64,000 nucleotides of DNA from Albitalea sp966211955 (GCA_966211955.1 CBIHOF010000013.1:1-64000), one strand, 5' to 3'. Shown: positions 33,954 through 42,667, numbered from the stretch's first letter. Notes: generated by a model not told the origin, from the sequence alone. Program-made: numbers and translations.

Positions 33954-34559
33954 ATGACGAATCTCCACCGACGCGCCGTGGTGACCGCACTCGCCGCCAC
34001 GGGCCTCTTGACGCTGTCCCCCCGCGCGTTCGCTCACGACGGCGCGCACCATGGCCCCACGGGCGACCGCTACAAGCGGTCTTTGCGCGACGTCGCCATC
34101 CCGGATGTGTCGCTCACCGACGCCGATGCGCGCGCCGTGCGACTGCGCGAGCTCCTGGCGGGGCCGGAGCCGGTGATGCTCAACTTCATCTTCACGAGCT
34201 GCGGCGCCATCTGCCCCGTGATGAGCCAGGTGTTCTCGCAGGTGCCCGGCGAGCTTGGTGCGCAAGGCGCGCGGCTGAGGCTGGTGTCGATTTCCATCGA
34301 TCCGGAGAACGACACGCCGGCTGAACTCAAGAGCTACGGCCAGCGTTTCAACGCCACCGATCGCTGGCGCTTCCTCACCGGCCGCATCGAAGACGTGACG
34401 CGCATCCAGCGTGCGTTCGAGACCTACCGTGGCGACAAGATGAACCATGAGCCGCTCACCTTCTTGCACGCCGGGCCCGACCGGCCGTGGGTTCGCATCG
34501 AGGGGTTCGCAAGTCCCGGCGCGTTGGCCGATGAATATCGACGGGCCGTGGTGCAGTGA
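33954..34559 (+). CDS. SCO1/SenC-type copper chaperone/thioredoxin-fold protein
   Basis: Periplasmic 201-residue SCO-family protein. The N-terminus resembles a twin-arginine/Sec signal (HRRAVVTALAATGLLTLSP). It has the copper-binding CxxxC in FTSCGAICPVMS and the distal His in NHEPLTFLH, together forming the SCO Cys-Cys-His site. The family delivers Cu to cuproenzymes or acts as a thiol reductase. GAGGAG lies just before ATG 33954. Presence in the same operon as the cupredoxin proteins strongly suggests it metallates protein A or the A/B complex. Its stop overlaps the next gene by four bases (GTGA). Confidence 0.9.
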   Translation: MTNLHRRAVVTALAATGLLTLSPRAFAHDGAHHGPTGDRYKRSLRDVAIPDVSLTDADARAVRLRELLAGPEPVMLNFIFTSCGAICPVMSQVFSQVPGELGAQGARLRLVSISIDPENDTPAELKSYGQRFNATDRWRFLTGRIEDVTRIQRAFETYRGDKMNHEPLTFLHAGPDRPWVRIEGFASPGALADEYRRAVVQ

Positions 34560-36154
34560 AGCCGATTCGCCTTGTCCTGTGGGTTGTCATGGCGTGGGCG
34601 CCGCTGTGCGCCGATGCCGCCTCGCCCGACGAACTCGCGCTCGGGCAACGCATCTACCGAGAAGGCATCGGCGCCGACGGCCGACCCTTGATCAGCCTAG
34701 CCGCTGCCAACACGCCGCTTGCGGGAAAGCCGGTGGCCTGCGAGAAATGCCACCGTCGCAGCGGTTTCGGAGGCACCGAAGGCCAGCTGACGATACGGCC
34801 GATCACCGCGCCCGCGCTCACCGGCCAGCAAGAGGTCGTGCTGCATGCGCCGCGCGTCAAGGCGCAGTTGGGCACACGCACGCGCCCACCCTACGCGCAG
34901 GCGCTCATCGCGCGCGCGATCGCCACGGGCGTGGACGCGGCGGGTCAACCGCTGGACCCACTGATGCCGCGCTACCAGCTCGACGCTCGCGAGATGAAGG
35001 CGATCACCGCCTACCTGCTCACACTGTCCGCACAGCCTTCGCCTGGCGTCGACGAGCGCGAGATCCATTTCGCCACGGTCATCCAGCCCGGAGCGAGTGC
35101 CGAGAAGCGGCGCGCGATGCTCGACGTGATGCGTGCATTCGTCAAAGACAAGGACGCCAATGCACGCCACGACGAAGCGCGCCGCGAGGCCGGCAACATG
35201 CGCATGTACCGCGCGTACCGCAAATGGATCCTGCACGAATGGGAACTCACCGGCCCGAGCGACACCTGGGGTGCGCAGCTGGACGCGCTGTACGCCACGC
35301 AGCCCGTGTTCGCGCTGGTGGGCGGCCTGGGCCCTGCAAGTTGGCAGCCCATCCATGAATTCAGCGAACGGCATGCGGTGCCGACGGTGTTTCCGCAGGC
35401 GGACGTGCCCATGTTGAGCGGGCCCAACCAGTACACGGTGTACTTCTCGCGCGGCATGACGCTCGAGGCGCAGGTGCTCGCCGCGTACTTGCGCGACCAG
35501 CACGATGCCGGCCCGGTGGTGCAGGTGTACCGGCGTGACAGCCCCGGTGCCACCGCGGCGGCAGCGCTTCATGCGGCCTCCAAGGCCGAGTCGGCAATCC
35601 AGGACATCGCTTTCGATGGGCCCGCAGACGCGGCCCTGTGGACAAGCGTCGCGGCAACGAAGCCCGGGGCCGTGGTCCTGTGGTTGGGCGCGACGGACCT
35701 GGAGCAAGCCAGTCTTCCGGACAGCGCGCCCGTGTACCTGTCGCACCAACTGCTTGGCAACAAGCGACCGGAAGCCTTGACCCGCCACGCCACCAGCTTG
35801 CGCCTCATCTACCCCGGCGATCTGCCGCCCAGGCGCGAGGCACGCCTGTTGCGCGGCAAGCTCTGGCTGCACAACAAGGGCATTGCGCCGAGCGACGAAG
35901 CGGTGCAGATCGACACGGAGTTTGCGATGACCGTGGTGAGCGATGTCATCGGCCACATGGCCGACAGCTTCTCGCGCGACTACTTCGTCGAGCGGGTCGA
36001 GCATGTGGTGGCGCAGACGCCGATGCCATCGACCTTTCCACACGTGAGCCTCGGCCCGGGCCAGCGCTTTGCGGCCAAGGGCGCAAGCATCGTGCAGCTC
36101 ACGCCCGGCGACAAGCCCGGCATGAAGGCGCTGTCGGCCTGGATCGTGCCGTAG
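34556..36154 (+). CDS. Cytochrome c fused to type-1 periplasmic binding-protein-like domain
   Basis: Exported 532-residue fusion. A signal peptide (LVLWVVMAWAPLCADA) precedes a class-I mono-haem cytochrome c domain with Cys62-Glu-Lys-Cys65-His66 and a candidate axial Met in LDPLMPRY, ending near TAYLLTL. From residue ~165 a second domain with repeated alpha/beta units (FALVGGLGPASWQPI, YTVYFSRGMTLEAQVLAAYL, PGAVVLWLGATDLEQA) resembles branched-chain-amino-acid-type ligand-binding proteins. Start GTG 34556 overlaps the SCO stop (GTGA). As the last gene of the operon it could carry electrons to or from the extracellular oxidase, possibly gated by a ligand (inference). Confidence 0.83.
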   Translation: MKPIRLVLWVVMAWAPLCADAASPDELALGQRIYREGIGADGRPLISLAAANTPLAGKPVACEKCHRRSGFGGTEGQLTIRPITAPALTGQQEVVLHAPRVKAQLGTRTRPPYAQALIARAIATGVDAAGQPLDPLMPRYQLDAREMKAITAYLLTLSAQPSPGVDEREIHFATVIQPGASAEKRRAMLDVMRAFVKDKDANARHDEARREAGNMRMYRAYRKWILHEWELTGPSDTWGAQLDALYATQPVFALVGGLGPASWQPIHEFSERHAVPTVFPQADVPMLSGPNQYTVYFSRGMTLEAQVLAAYLRDQHDAGPVVQVYRRDSPGATAAAALHAASKAESAIQDIAFDGPADAALWTSVAATKPGAVVLWLGATDLEQASLPDSAPVYLSHQLLGNKRPEALTRHATSLRLIYPGDLPPRREARLLRGKLWLHNKGIAPSDEAVQIDTEFAMTVVSDVIGHMADSFSRDYFVERVEHVVAQTPMPSTFPHVSLGPGQRFAAKGASIVQLTPGDKPGMKALSAWIVP

Positions 36155-36179
36155 AGCCACCCTGCCTGCGCATTGCAAC

Positions 36180-36206
36180 GAGTACGATGCGGACGCGGTC
36201 GTACTC
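36180..36206. repeat. Perfect 8-bp inverted repeat with 11-nt loop
   Basis: GAGTACGA (36180-36187) and TCGTACTC (36199-36206) form a perfect stem between the end of the cupredoxin operon and the next binding-protein gene. No T-run follows, so it could be an operator for the downstream gene or a weak terminator. Confidence 0.5.
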
Positions 36207-36250
36207 CGACTGCGCGTTGCCGGTCACACCACTCGGCAAGGAGGTTCACC

Positions 36251-37036
36251 ATGCGCAAGACGACATTCATTGCCGGTGGCTTGCTTGTGCTCCACGCAGC
36301 GCTTCTTCCGCTCCCCGTCGCGGCCGAAGCAGCCATCACCGTGGTGGCTGCCGAATTTCCCCCGTTGACGACCAATGCCGGCGGGCGACCTTCGGGCGTC
36401 GTGCTGGACATTCTTCGCGAAGCCGGCAAGAAGGCCGGCATCCCTCTCACGTTCAGGTTTCTTCCCTGGTTGCGGGCCCAGCGCGAAGTCCTGGACCAAT
36501 CGGACTTGCTCATCATCCCGTTCACCCGCACCCCCGATCGGGAGCCGCACTTTCAATGGATCGCCCCCATCTTGGCATTCGATACGGTGCTGGTGACGGT
36601 GGCCGAACCTCCGGCCTCGCTCGAGGAGGCGCGAAAGCTGGTCGTCGGCTACGTCAGCGGCACGAGCTTCAAGGACGAGGCGGAGCGGGCCGGCTTCACA
36701 CGGGTCGAGGAATCGATTGATGACGTGACGAACGCCAGGAAATTGACTTACGGACGCATCGGCGCGTGGATCACGACGGATCTCATGGCGCCCGGGGTGT
36801 ACCGGCTGGCCGGTTTCAACCCCGCTGACCTGAAGTACGGTCTCAAGCTCGGGCCGACCAAGATTTCCTATGTGGCGGCGGGGCCCGGCTTCCCGAAGGA
36901 GACCGCCAGGAAGATCGCCGACACCATCGACAAGATGAAAGCGGACGGCTCCTGGCTGGAGATCGTCAATCGATACCGCGACCCGTACCAGTTCCACGCG
37001 GAATCGCCCGCCTCGAAGAAGCGTTCGTCTCAGTAG
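36251..37036 (+). CDS. Periplasmic substrate-binding protein (SBP_bac_3-like), orphan
   Basis: Exported 261-residue solute-binding-type protein. A signal peptide (LLVLHAALLPLPVAAEA) is followed by a type-2 periplasmic binding fold beginning ITVVAAEFPPLTTN, with GRPSGVVLDILREAGKKAG and IPFTRTPDREPHFQWIAPI. These segments resemble the polar amino-acid-binding family. ATG 36251 is chosen because AAGGAGG precedes it. No permease is adjacent. The gene converges with the ABC ATPase gene and overlaps it by seven bases at the 3' ends. It may act as a sensor-type binding protein or with permeases encoded elsewhere. Confidence 0.85.
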   Translation: MRKTTFIAGGLLVLHAALLPLPVAAEAAITVVAAEFPPLTTNAGGRPSGVVLDILREAGKKAGIPLTFRFLPWLRAQREVLDQSDLLIIPFTRTPDREPHFQWIAPILAFDTVLVTVAEPPASLEEARKLVVGYVSGTSFKDEAERAGFTRVEESIDDVTNARKLTYGRIGAWITTDLMAPGVYRLAGFNPADLKYGLKLGPTKISYVAAGPGFPKETARKIADTIDKMKADGSWLEIVNRYRDPYQFHAESPASKKRSSQ

Positions 37037-38118
37037 GCAGGGCCCGCCGAGACCTTGCTGGGCGCGTCAGCGTCCATCACCGTCACGCCATGGCCGGACA
37101 GCGCCAGGCTGACGGGTGCGCCTGGCTGATGCAGCGATTCCGCATGCCAGGTCTTCACCAGCAACTCGCCAAGCTCGGTGTCCACCACGTACTCCGCGCC
37201 ATGCCCGAGATACGCCCCGCGCAGGACGCGCGCTGCCAACCCCTCGTCGGTGCCGGTGCGGCCCACCGGCAGGATGCGCCAGGCCTCGGGCCGCACCATC
37301 AGCCGCAGCACCGTGCCGGGCGGGTGGTGGCCCGTCCATGAACGCACGGAGACAGCACCGAGGCGGGCGTGGCCGTCGGGGCCGACGCGCACGTCGAACA
37401 TGCCTGCATCGCCCATGAAGGCCGCCACGAATTCGCACACGGGGCGTTCGTACACCTCGCGTGGCGTGCCCGCTTGCATCAGCCGCCCTTCGTTGATGAT
37501 GACGAGCTGATCGCTGAGCGCCATGGCCTCGGCCTCGTCGTGGGTCACGTAGATGACTGTGAGTCCGAGGCGGCGCTGCAGCGTGCGGATCTCGTCGCGC
37601 ATCTGCCGCCGCAGCCGGTCGTCCAGGTTCGACAGCGGTTCATCGAGCAGCAGGACGGAGGGTTGCAGCACGAGTGCCCTGGCGAGCGCCACGCGCTGTT
37701 GCTGGCCGCCTGACAATTCGTCGCACGAAGCGCTGGCCATGCCTTGCAACCCCACCAGTTCGAGCGCCTCGCTTGCAAGCTGCGCGGCAAGTGCCCTGCT
37801 GGTGCCGGATTGCTTCAGGCCATAGGCCACGTTGCCCAGCACGTCGAGGTGTGGAAACAAGGCGCCGCTTTGAAAGAGCAGCGTGAGTCCGCGCGATTCC
37901 GGCGGCCGGTGTGTCACGTCCTCGTCGCCCAGCAGCACACGCCCGGTGCTCGCCGACTCGAAGCCTGCCGCGATGCGCAGGAGTGTCGATTTGCCACTGC
38001 CCGAGGGCCCGAGCAAGGTCGTGAGTCGGCCGGCGGGCGCGGTGAAGCTCACGTCGCGCACGCCCCAGGACCCGTCGTCGAAACGCTTGCCGACGCCCTC
38101 GAAGCTCACGTCACGCAT
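37030..38118 (-). CDS. ABC transporter ATP-binding protein (FbpC/PotA-like), coupled to two-component genes
   Basis: ABC ATPase of 362 residues with Walker A GPSGSGKST, signature LSGGQQQRVALA, Walker B VLLLDEPLS, switch His in YVTHDEAEAM and a C-terminal TOBE-like domain. This architecture is typical of iron(III), polyamine or thiosulfate importers. It overlaps the upstream histidine kinase gene by 8 nt, so it is cotranslated with the kinase and regulator. It has no adjacent permease; a second, full importer with its own ATPase (46009-47055) lies further right. It may serve that importer or an unlinked one. Confidence 0.92.
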   Translation of the reverse strand: MRDVSFEGVGKRFDDGSWGVRDVSFTAPAGRLTTLLGPSGSGKSTLLRIAAGFESASTGRVLLGDEDVTHRPPESRGLTLLFQSGALFPHLDVLGNVAYGLKQSGTSRALAAQLASEALELVGLQGMASASCDELSGGQQQRVALARALVLQPSVLLLDEPLSNLDDRLRRQMRDEIRTLQRRLGLTVIYVTHDEAEAMALSDQLVIINEGRLMQAGTPREVYERPVCEFVAAFMGDAGMFDVRVGPDGHARLGAVSVRSWTGHHPPGTVLRLMVRPEAWRILPVGRTGTDEGLAARVLRGAYLGHGAEYVVDTELGELLVKTWHAESLHQPGAPVSLALSGHGVTVMDADAPSKVSAGPAY

Positions 38119-39577
38119 GAATGCCCTGCTCCGGCTGCGTCAGCCAGGCGCCCTCCTCCCGCGCTCCTGGCTGCTGTGCGTGAGGCCAGCGCACCACGGC
38201 ATCCACGCCGACGATCTCGCCCGCTTCGATGCGATTGAAGAGATCGACGCTCGCGTTCAATGCCTGAGCGATCTGCCGGCAGATGGACAGCCCGAGCCCG
38301 ATGCCCGTGCCGGTCTTGGCCACGTTGAACGGCTCGAACAGCCGTTCCAGCACTTGCTCGTCGACGCCCCCGCCGTGGTCCCACACGATGAGCTCGACCT
38401 CCTGCCGCAGCTGCCGGATGACGATGCCCAGCGCGCCGCGCTTGGGCGAGTGGTGCACGGCGTTGGACACCAGGTTCTTCAGCAACTCGGCCAGCATCCA
38501 CGGGTCGGCCACGAGCGTGACGGGCGTTGCCTGCAAGGAAAAATCGAGCCGCTTCTTCGCGATCAAGGGTGCGAGGTCCATCGCCACGTCCCTGGCGATC
38601 ACGTCCAGCTGAACGGGTGCCCAATCGCGCCGGCGCGCCAGCTGCTCGGCCTTCGCCATCGAGAGCAACTGGTTGGTGAGCCCCGTGGCGCGGTCGATGA
38701 TGCCGAGCATCTTCGGCATGGTGTCCTCAGGTGTGGTCTGCCCGGAAATCGCGCCTTGCACCATGGTGCGAAGCACGGCGATGGGTGTGCGCAACTGGTG
38801 CGATGCATCGGCCAGGAACTTCTTCTGGTGCTCCACCGATTCGCGCTGCGCGGCCAGCAGCTCGTTGAGCGTGTTCACCAGCGGCACAAGCTCTTCGGGC
38901 CGTTCCTGCGAGACCAGCGACAGGTCGTCGGGCCGGCGGCGCTTGAGCTCGCGCTGCAATGCCTGCAAGGGCTCGAGCCCCAGCCAGATGACGATCCACG
39001 TCAGCGCGAGCACGATGGCCAGGCGCGTGGACTTGCCCACGCCGATGGCCAGCAGCAGCTCGCGCTGCGCGCGCGACCGACCGTCCATGGGCTCGGCCAC
39101 CTGCACGAGCACGGGCTGTGCATGCTCGCGAACAAGCAGATGGTCCTTCACGAGTGCGACCCGCCACGCTTCATCGCCGATGCGCAGGTCGAGGAATTCC
39201 GGCCTGCCGCCGGAGGCCCGCCTGGCAGCCTCCTGCGGCAGGGGCAGCGCACGGTCGCCCCCCAGCCATTCGCCGGCTTCGTTGCTGACCCGAAAGAGCA
39301 GCCGCGGCGCCTCGCCCACACCCGTCTCTTCCTGGAAGACGCTCGTGGGTATGCGTGACGCATCGGCCTCTTGCGCACGCAGGGCGCGCAGGTAGCCCGA
39401 GGCCACCCGGCCAAGCGCCCGGTCGCGCTGCTCGGCCGCGCGTGACGATGCCTGCCGATACTCGATGCCCGCGTCGAGCAGCGTGAGCAAGCCCAGCACC
39501 AGCGCCACGGCCGTGAGGATGAAGCGCCGCATCGAGCGCTCCATGCCCAGCCATTTCAAGGCCGCACGCGCGCGCAT
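38111..39577 (-). CDS. TctE/QseC-type sensor histidine kinase
   Basis: Membrane sensor kinase, 488 residues. The first membrane segment is near the N-terminus (FILTAVALVLGLLTLLDAG). A ~130-residue periplasmic 2CSK_N-like sensor domain follows. The second membrane segment (LAIVLALTWIVIWLGLEPL) leads to a HAMP-like linker, the HisKA box with DASHQLRTPI and HATPase motifs (LKNLVSNAVHHS, WDHGGGV, GTGIGLGLSI). The TctE/QseC class commonly regulates uptake of organic acids or iron. The gene begins 1 nt after the response regulator stop and ends overlapping the ABC ATPase gene, forming a tight regulator-kinase-ATPase unit. Confidence 0.93.
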   Translation of the reverse strand: MRARAALKWLGMERSMRRFILTAVALVLGLLTLLDAGIEYRQASSRAAEQRDRALGRVASGYLRALRAQEADASRIPTSVFQEETGVGEAPRLLFRVSNEAGEWLGGDRALPLPQEAARRASGGRPEFLDLRIGDEAWRVALVKDHLLVREHAQPVLVQVAEPMDGRSRAQRELLLAIGVGKSTRLAIVLALTWIVIWLGLEPLQALQRELKRRRPDDLSLVSQERPEELVPLVNTLNELLAAQRESVEHQKKFLADASHQLRTPIAVLRTMVQGAISGQTTPEDTMPKMLGIIDRATGLTNQLLSMAKAEQLARRRDWAPVQLDVIARDVAMDLAPLIAKKRLDFSLQATPVTLVADPWMLAELLKNLVSNAVHHSPKRGALGIVIRQLRQEVELIVWDHGGGVDEQVLERLFEPFNVAKTGTGIGLGLSICRQIAQALNASVDLFNRIEAGEIVGVDAVVRWPHAQQPGAREEGAWLTQPEQGIHA

Positions 39578-39578
39578 C

Positions 39579-40259
39579 TCAATCGTCCTTGCCGGCGATG
39601 GCTTCGTCGATCAGCAGGTAGCCCACGCCGCGCAGGGTCATGACCTCCACGCACGAGCCGGTGAGTCGCTTGCGAAGGCGATGCACCAGCACCTCGATCG
39701 CATCGGCCGAGGCTTCTGCTTGCGAGCCGAAGACCGCCTCGCGCAGCGCCTCCTTGGTGACGACCTGCCCGCGCTTGCGCAGCAGCGCCTTGAGCAGTGC
39801 GGCCTCGCGCGGGGACAGGTCGAGCGGGCGCATGTCGTTGTAGAAGATGCCCGACTTGCGGTCCAGCCTCAGCATGCCGCAGGTCAGCTCCTCTTCTCCG
39901 GCGCTGCGGCGAAGCAGTGCATTGAGCCGTGCCTGGAGCTCGTCGAGGTCGAAGGGCTTGGCCAGATAGTCGTCGGCGCCGAGGTTCAAGCCCATCACCT
40001 TGTCTTCGGTGGAGCCGCGCGCCGTCACCACCAGCACGGGCGTGGTGCTTGCGCCGTCGCGCAGGCGCTGAAGCATCTGCAGGCCGTCCAGCGTGGGCAG
40101 GCCCAGGTCGAGCACGATGGCATCGAAACTCTGGCGGCGAGCCATCGTCAGCGCCTCGAGCCCGTCGGCGCAGCACACGAGTTGATGGCCCAGCGGCGCG
40201 AGCACGCGGCTCAAGGCACCCGACAGGTCCAGGTCGTCTTCGACAAGAAGGATTTTCAC
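39579..40259 (-). CDS. OmpR/TctD-type response regulator
   Basis: 226-residue response regulator. The receiver domain begins VKILLVEDDLDL, with phospho-Asp in IVLDLGLPTLDG and Lys in YLAKPFDLDE. The winged-helix DNA-binding domain contains DLSPREAALLKALL and VEVMTLRGVGYLL. The start is placed at GTG 40259, where the receiver core begins. An ATG at 40295 would add 12 residues, but a conserved 12-bp motif lies only two bases upstream of it, arguing that the upstream site is regulatory. It is the first gene of the leftward unit with the kinase and ABC ATPase. Confidence 0.92.
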   Translation of the reverse strand: MKILLVEDDLDLSGALSRVLAPLGHQLVCCADGLEALTMARRQSFDAIVLDLGLPTLDGLQMLQRLRDGASTTPVLVVTARGSTEDKVMGLNLGADDYLAKPFDLDELQARLNALLRRSAGEEELTCGMLRLDRKSGIFYNDMRPLDLSPREAALLKALLRKRGQVVTKEALREAVFGSQAEASADAIEVLVHRLRKRLTGSCVEVMTLRGVGYLLIDEAIAGKDD

Positions 40260-40296
40260 CGGCGCATGTTGTCGCGGTGCCTTCCGGCCTGCCATA

Positions 40297-40308
40297 GGGA
40301 AACCCTGG
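40297..40308 (-). promoter_or_regulatory. Candidate response-regulator binding site (copy 1)
   Basis: Read on the minus strand this is CCAGGGTTTCCC, with a partly palindromic core (AGGG-TTT-CCCT when extended one base). It lies about 37 nt upstream of the regulator start. The identical 12-mer occurs in the promoter region of the iron-type ABC operon (42727-42738). Confidence 0.45.
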
Positions 40309-40550
40309 GCAAGCACGGAAAGGTGGCTGCAATCCGTGACTTCCGTTCGCCGCGCTTTCATTTGGCTTTCACCGGCTCGCGGTGCAAGCACCGTGGCCGC
40401 GCAGAGCGCGAACACCGAACATTCACTCATGCCGCGACAAGGGCCACACGACACAGGACACGCAGGGATGGATGCCGCCAACGCACGCAGCCGAAGCACA
40501 CACCAGCCGCACCCGCGGCGTGCTGCGCGCTGCTGACGAGGAGAGACGCC

Positions 40551-41312
40551 ATGAATGCACAGGAACTCGAGCGGGCCGTGTGCGAACGCACCGCCGCACT
40601 GGAACGCGCCAACCGCGATCTCGATGCATTTGCACGAGAGCTCGCCCATGAAATCGGGACATCGATGGGACAAGTGACCGCCATTGCCGAACTGCTGCTC
40701 CAGCGCGCCCGGGAGCTGCCCTCCCAGGCGGACTCCTGCCGTTGGCTGGAGCTGCAGGCCAGCACGGCGCACCGCATCCACTCGACGATGCTCGACCTGC
40801 TGCAACTGGCGCGCGGCACGAATGACGCACCCGGCGGCGAATCGATCGACCTGGCGCAGATGTGCAGGCAGCTGCGCGACGACCTGGCCGTGGAGCCTGG
40901 CCATGCGCCCATTGAATGGCGCATCGAGCCACGCATGCACGTTGGCGGCCGCCGTTCCGACATCCGGCTGCTGATGCGCAACCTGCTGTCCAACGCCATC
41001 AAGTACACACGCGAGACGACGGCGCCGGTGGTGAGCGTGAAGGCCTCTGCCGGCGACGCAGGCAAGGTGCTTGTCACCGTGGAAGACAACGGTGCGGGCT
41101 TCGACCCGCAGGAAGCGGATCGGCTCTTCCAGCCCTTCGTGCGCCTGCATGACCCACGCCGATTCGAAGGCACGGGCATCGGCTTGTCGTTGGCGAGGCG
41201 CATCGCAGAGCGGCACGGCGGCTGGATCCGCGCCCATGGCCGCAAGGGCGCGGGCGCGACCTTCGAGGTGGCGCTGGCCGCGCCGCCGCTGATGTTGGGC
41301 GCCGGGCCATAG
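40551..41312 (+). CDS. Small soluble histidine kinase
   Basis: 253-residue kinase without membrane segments. An N-terminal coiled coil (LERAVCERTAALERANRDLD) leads to a HisKA-like helix with His in ELAHEIGTSMGQV; the usual Pro five residues after His is absent. HATPase motifs are intact: RNLLSNAIKYT, VEDNGAGFDP, EGTGIGLSLARRIAERHGG. The N-terminus looks like the end of a PAS/coiled-coil sensor kinase reduced to its catalytic core. ATG 40551 follows GAGGAG. It is divergent from the TctD-like regulator, and no receiver gene is adjacent on its strand, so its partner is unknown. Confidence 0.88.
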   Translation: MNAQELERAVCERTAALERANRDLDAFARELAHEIGTSMGQVTAIAELLLQRARELPSQADSCRWLELQASTAHRIHSTMLDLLQLARGTNDAPGGESIDLAQMCRQLRDDLAVEPGHAPIEWRIEPRMHVGGRRSDIRLLMRNLLSNAIKYTRETTAPVVSVKASAGDAGKVLVTVEDNGAGFDPQEADRLFQPFVRLHDPRRFEGTGIGLSLARRIAERHGGWIRAHGRKGAGATFEVALAAPPLMLGAGP

Positions 41313-41457
41313 CGCCCGCGGGCTCCCCCTCCTTTCTCACTTTCTTCTCAGTCCATTCACCCGCACGACCCTGCATCGCCGCAGGCGGGGTCGGCTCGTG
41401 AGCGCCGCATGCGTCCATGCATGCCGGCGACATCACCTCTCATCAACGGAGACTTCC

Positions 41458-42657
41458 ATGAAACAAAAACTGCTCCCCGCCCTCATCGGTTCCGCATTCG
41501 TCGCGGCACCCGCCCTCTCGCAGGCGCAAGCCAGCGTCACGATCTTCGGCACGGCCTACGGCCAGTTCGAGAACGTCAGCGTGACGGGGTCCGTCAATCC
41601 CGCACAGGACAAGCCATCGCGCTGGCGCCTGAGCAGCGTCAGCTCGGACTTCGGCGTGAAGGGCAGCATCCCGCTGACGGATGGTCTCACCGGCATCGCG
41701 CTGTATTCGACCGGCGTGAACGTGGACATGAGCACCAAGGAAGACAACAGCGGCAAGGAAATGCCCAAGGACACGCCCGGGGGCCTGTGGTCCACGCCCA
41801 AGGACGTCTATGTGGGCGTGGCGATCGCCAACGTCGGCACCATCAAGCTCGGCCGCCTCACCGGCGCGGCGCGCTGGATCAGCGGCACGCCCGACTTCTC
41901 GCCGTCCGGCGCCGGTCCGCAGGACAACCAGATGGCGCTGTCGGGCTCTGGCGGCCAGACCGGCGCATCGACGAAGTTCAATGCACGCATCGACAACGCA
42001 CTGGGCTTCGAGTCCGCAAGCTTCGGCGGCCTCTCGGCGCGCGTGTACTTCGGCGCCAACGAGAACAAGAGCAACGCCGTCGTCACGACAGGCGCGCCGC
42101 AGGACGACAAGACCGTGAGCCTGGCCGTGCAGTTCGTGCGCGGGCCCTTGGATCTGCGAGCCGCCTACGAGCTGCGGGAGGACGCGAACACCTTGAACAA
42201 CACCGTCAAGACCAACGACACCAAGGACAAGGATTACCGCATCGGCCTGCGCTACACCTTGCCCACGGGCACGCAGCTGGGCGCGGCCTATGACCGCATG
42301 TCCTTCGGCGACGTGAGCGCCACCGGCACGCAGAAAACCTACCTCAAGAAGACCGGCTGGGCGATGGGTGCGCGCCACGAATTCGGCAAGCACGTCGTCT
42401 ATGGCGGCTACGGCCGCGCCGCCAACGTCCGCTGCAGCATCGCCAACGGCAGCACCTGCGACGGCACGGACACCGGTGCGCACCAGGTGGTGCTGGCCTA
42501 CAACTACCTGTTCAACAAGCAGATGCTGGCCGAGGCCTACGTGTCGCAGGTGTCCAACCAGCGCCGCGCGAAGTACGACTTCGACAGCGGCGGCGTGGGC
42601 GCCGGCACCGGCTCGAAGGTGTCCGCCGCGGGCATCGGCCTTCGCTATTCGTTCTGA
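41458..42657 (+). CDS. Gram-negative general porin
   Basis: Outer-membrane trimeric porin of the 16-strand betaproteobacterial type, 399 residues. The signal peptide ends APALSQAQA; the mature start SVTIFGTAYGQFEN and the C-terminal LRYSF with terminal Phe for BAM recognition are typical. Alternating beta-strand patterns run throughout, with a PxxG-type turn near KVGRLTG-like segments (IKLGRLTGAARW). It lies upstream of the iron-type ABC operon and may supply its substrate across the outer membrane. A GC-rich hairpin follows the gene. Confidence 0.92.
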   Translation: MKQKLLPALIGSAFVAAPALSQAQASVTIFGTAYGQFENVSVTGSVNPAQDKPSRWRLSSVSSDFGVKGSIPLTDGLTGIALYSTGVNVDMSTKEDNSGKEMPKDTPGGLWSTPKDVYVGVAIANVGTIKLGRLTGAARWISGTPDFSPSGAGPQDNQMALSGSGGQTGASTKFNARIDNALGFESASFGGLSARVYFGANENKSNAVVTTGAPQDDKTVSLAVQFVRGPLDLRAAYELREDANTLNNTVKTNDTKDKDYRIGLRYTLPTGTQLGAAYDRMSFGDVSATGTQKTYLKKTGWAMGARHEFGKHVVYGGYGRAANVRCSIANGSTCDGTDTGAHQVVLAYNYLFNKQMLAEAYVSQVSNQRRAKYDFDSGGVGAGTGSKVSAAGIGLRYSF

Positions 42658-42667
42658 TCGGTGCGAG

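Noticed and set aside
39465..40550. Long upstream extension of the soluble kinase frame
   Set aside because: It runs antisense through the response regulator gene; the strong Shine-Dalgarno sequence and coiled-coil start at 40551 mark the real start.
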